A stretch of 64,000 nt of DNA. Source: Trema orientale (taxonomy: Eukaryota > Streptophyta > Magnoliopsida > Rosales > Cannabaceae). The translations under genes and the position numbers were made by a program. The notes beneath the pieces are model-generated. The model was not told the origin of the DNA. It saw only the letters and a list, made by a program, of their open reading frames with translations, and did not search any database. The stretch spans positions 1-64,000 of the forward strand of contig JXTC01000482.1 in the NCBI GenBank assembly GCA_002914845.1. Direction: 5' to 3'. The first letter of the stretch is position 1. Every line of letters begins with the position of its first letter. Positions 62,695 to 64,000 of this stretch are shown here, piece by piece.

Positions 62695-63261
62695 ATGAAG
62701 AAGAATAAGGTAGCATATATTTCTATCTTGTATGCTTATTGTTTTCTTCATTTTCTATCTTTAGTTGGCTGCATTTCACATGAAGACGCTAACATATATT
62801 CCACCAATCACAAGCGCATGAAAAACAACTCTCATGAGGTATGTATTAAGAGAAATTTATTTAATTCCAAGTCACACACACGCATATATGTATATATATG
62901 CCTCTTGTGTTCTTGTTTTTTTTTTGTTATCGATCAATAAATTATTATGTATATAAGTTCAAGGAAAAGATCATTGTATATATGAACATATTAAAAGCCC
63001 AGGTGGGTGATTTTCATGGACTTATAATTATATATGTACAAATATAATAATTACTGTATATCATTTTGGTAATACAAATACATTAATTTTTTGCAGTTGA
63101 GTCCTCAGATGATATCCCATATTACAGTTCACGGACTTCTTCTATGGATTTCAATGGGGTTCTTAATGCCTGCTGGAATACTTTTTATCAGAATGTCAGG
63201 TAGAGAAGAGGGTGGATCCACTAAGGCTAAAGTCTTCTTCTATCTCCATGTTCTTTTTCAG
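62695..63261 (+). CDS. cytochrome b561-domain protein, first two exons (runs off window)
   Basis: Exon 1 62695-62838 (48 codons) gives a signal peptide ([20 protein letters not shown]..) and a polar linker. Exon 2 63097-63261 (55 codons, in phase) gives [20 protein letters not shown], then [17 protein letters not shown] and [11 protein letters not shown]. This matches the start of the plant cytochrome b561 / ferric-reductase transmembrane domain (LSPKL.FEI.LHGFLLWASMGFLMP.GI..IRMS), including the conserved HG histidine (a likely haem ligand by family knowledge). Such proteins pass electrons from ascorbate across membranes. The donor after exon 2 reads CAG|GCAAGC, a GC rather than GT site. Later exons were not found before the window end. 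Confidence 0.85.
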
Positions 63262-64000
63262 GCAAGCACACATCAATCTTTTTCAGTATTATTCTTCTTC
63301 TCGATATCAATCTTCATGAATAGTATTGCTAATTCTAATTGTAACCATGACAAAAAAATGAAAAAATAATGATAATGGATTTTTTTTTTTTTTTTTTTGG
63401 TTTATAATTCTGGAGAATTCTTATGATCAGGAGATGTAATCTTTTAACCATACTGTTCTTTGTATAAAACATCATCATATCATGCTTTAGCTTTAATGAT
63501 GGTGTCCACTATTTCTGTTCTTTTAAAATGTTTTATGTAGCCCACAGTTTTTAAATAGAACTTATAATAATAATAATAAATAATTAATGAATATCAAATT
63601 GCGTGTACCAATAATTATCATGAATACTTGAATATCAAGAAAAGAAACTTTTTTTTTTCCACGTAGATGTTTGTTGTCAGTTTAACTTGAAGTAATTATA
63701 TATATTTTCTTCTCTCAAATTTCGATTTAAGTTTACAGTTATATAAAGTATAGAGATTAATCAAATTGTCCCAATAATATTACATAAACACACCTAAATG
63801 ATGACAAGATTATTAATATTCTTGTAATTAACATTACAGTTAATAAAAGGTTCTAAAGAGATCAACCACCATCTATACCCAAGATATTGAATATATATGA
63901 TCACTAAAACGTGGAAAATGTTCAAACTTCCCTCATTATTTTTGTTATAGTGGCATTCCCCCTTATCTTTTCTTCCGTAAAATTTATTGAGTTCTAATAT
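63262..64000 (+). other. intron 2 of the cytochrome b561-domain gene (to window end)
   Basis: AT-rich, with T and TAA runs. No third exon was recognised, so the intron is at least 739 bp, or the remaining exons are beyond the window. Confidence 0.5.

Overview
This window is plant nuclear DNA, most likely from a eudicot. It is strongly AT-rich, the genes have GT-AG introns, and it holds cytosolic ribosomal protein, wall-associated kinase (WAK) and cytochrome b561 genes in a background of MITEs, solo LTRs, SINEs and a plant L1-type LINE. Nothing bacterial, plastid-like or mitochondrial was seen. Most long stretches without a gene are decayed or recent transposon DNA.

Layout. 0-8.4 kb: a four-exon gene for the membrane protein misnamed '60S ribosomal protein L18a-like', on the + strand. 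Its second intron carries a 1.19-kb Mutator-like element with ~200-bp terminal inverted repeats, a perfect 9-bp target duplication and what looks like a captured AP2/ERF gene fragment. 9.6-10.3 kb: a Tourist-like element. 13.2-15.5 kb: a complete four-exon gene for ribosomal protein L18a (eL20), with a promoter of site II motifs, a TATA box and a telo box. 16-37.4 kb: a WAK cluster, all on the minus strand. It holds one intact gene (32958-37394, 773 aa), one nearly full-length pseudogene (19989-23139), a kinase-lobe remnant (about 16.2-17.2 kb), and a 'ghost' copy of which only the 3' tail (about 25.4-26.0 kb) and promoter (about 28.7 kb) can be seen. A piece of RPL18A intron 3 occurs twice in tandem at 24.5-25.4 kb, next to the ghost tail. 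This suggests that the tandem duplications building the cluster also took in part of the neighbouring ribosomal protein gene. A receptor-like-protein LRR fragment lies at about 18 kb.

37.5-62.6 kb holds only mobile DNA: a ~275-bp-arm inverted repeat (37.8-39.6 kb); a copia fossil split by a 2.0-kb solo LTR with a perfect 5-bp target duplication (39.8-42.3 kb); an LTR-like block between 150-bp direct repeats (44.1-46.2 kb); two ~1.1-1.3-kb tandem blocks, each holding an array of ~74-bp units with alternating GGAAACC/GGTTTCC arms (47.0-49.5 kb); a TRIM-like element (51.9-52.2 kb); a 5'-truncated L1 LINE (55.0-57.3 kb); a hAT-type MITE with an 8-bp target duplication (58.8-59.4 kb); and a second copy of the tRNA-derived SINE found in the WAK intron. 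62.7 kb to the end: the first two exons of a cytochrome b561-domain gene that runs off the window. Its second intron appears to use a GC donor.

The most novel-looking structures are the 74-bp fold-back arrays, the putative Pack-MULE in the L18a-like intron, and the WAK cluster with its ghost copy and RPL18A debris. All calls come from reading the sequence; no database search was run.
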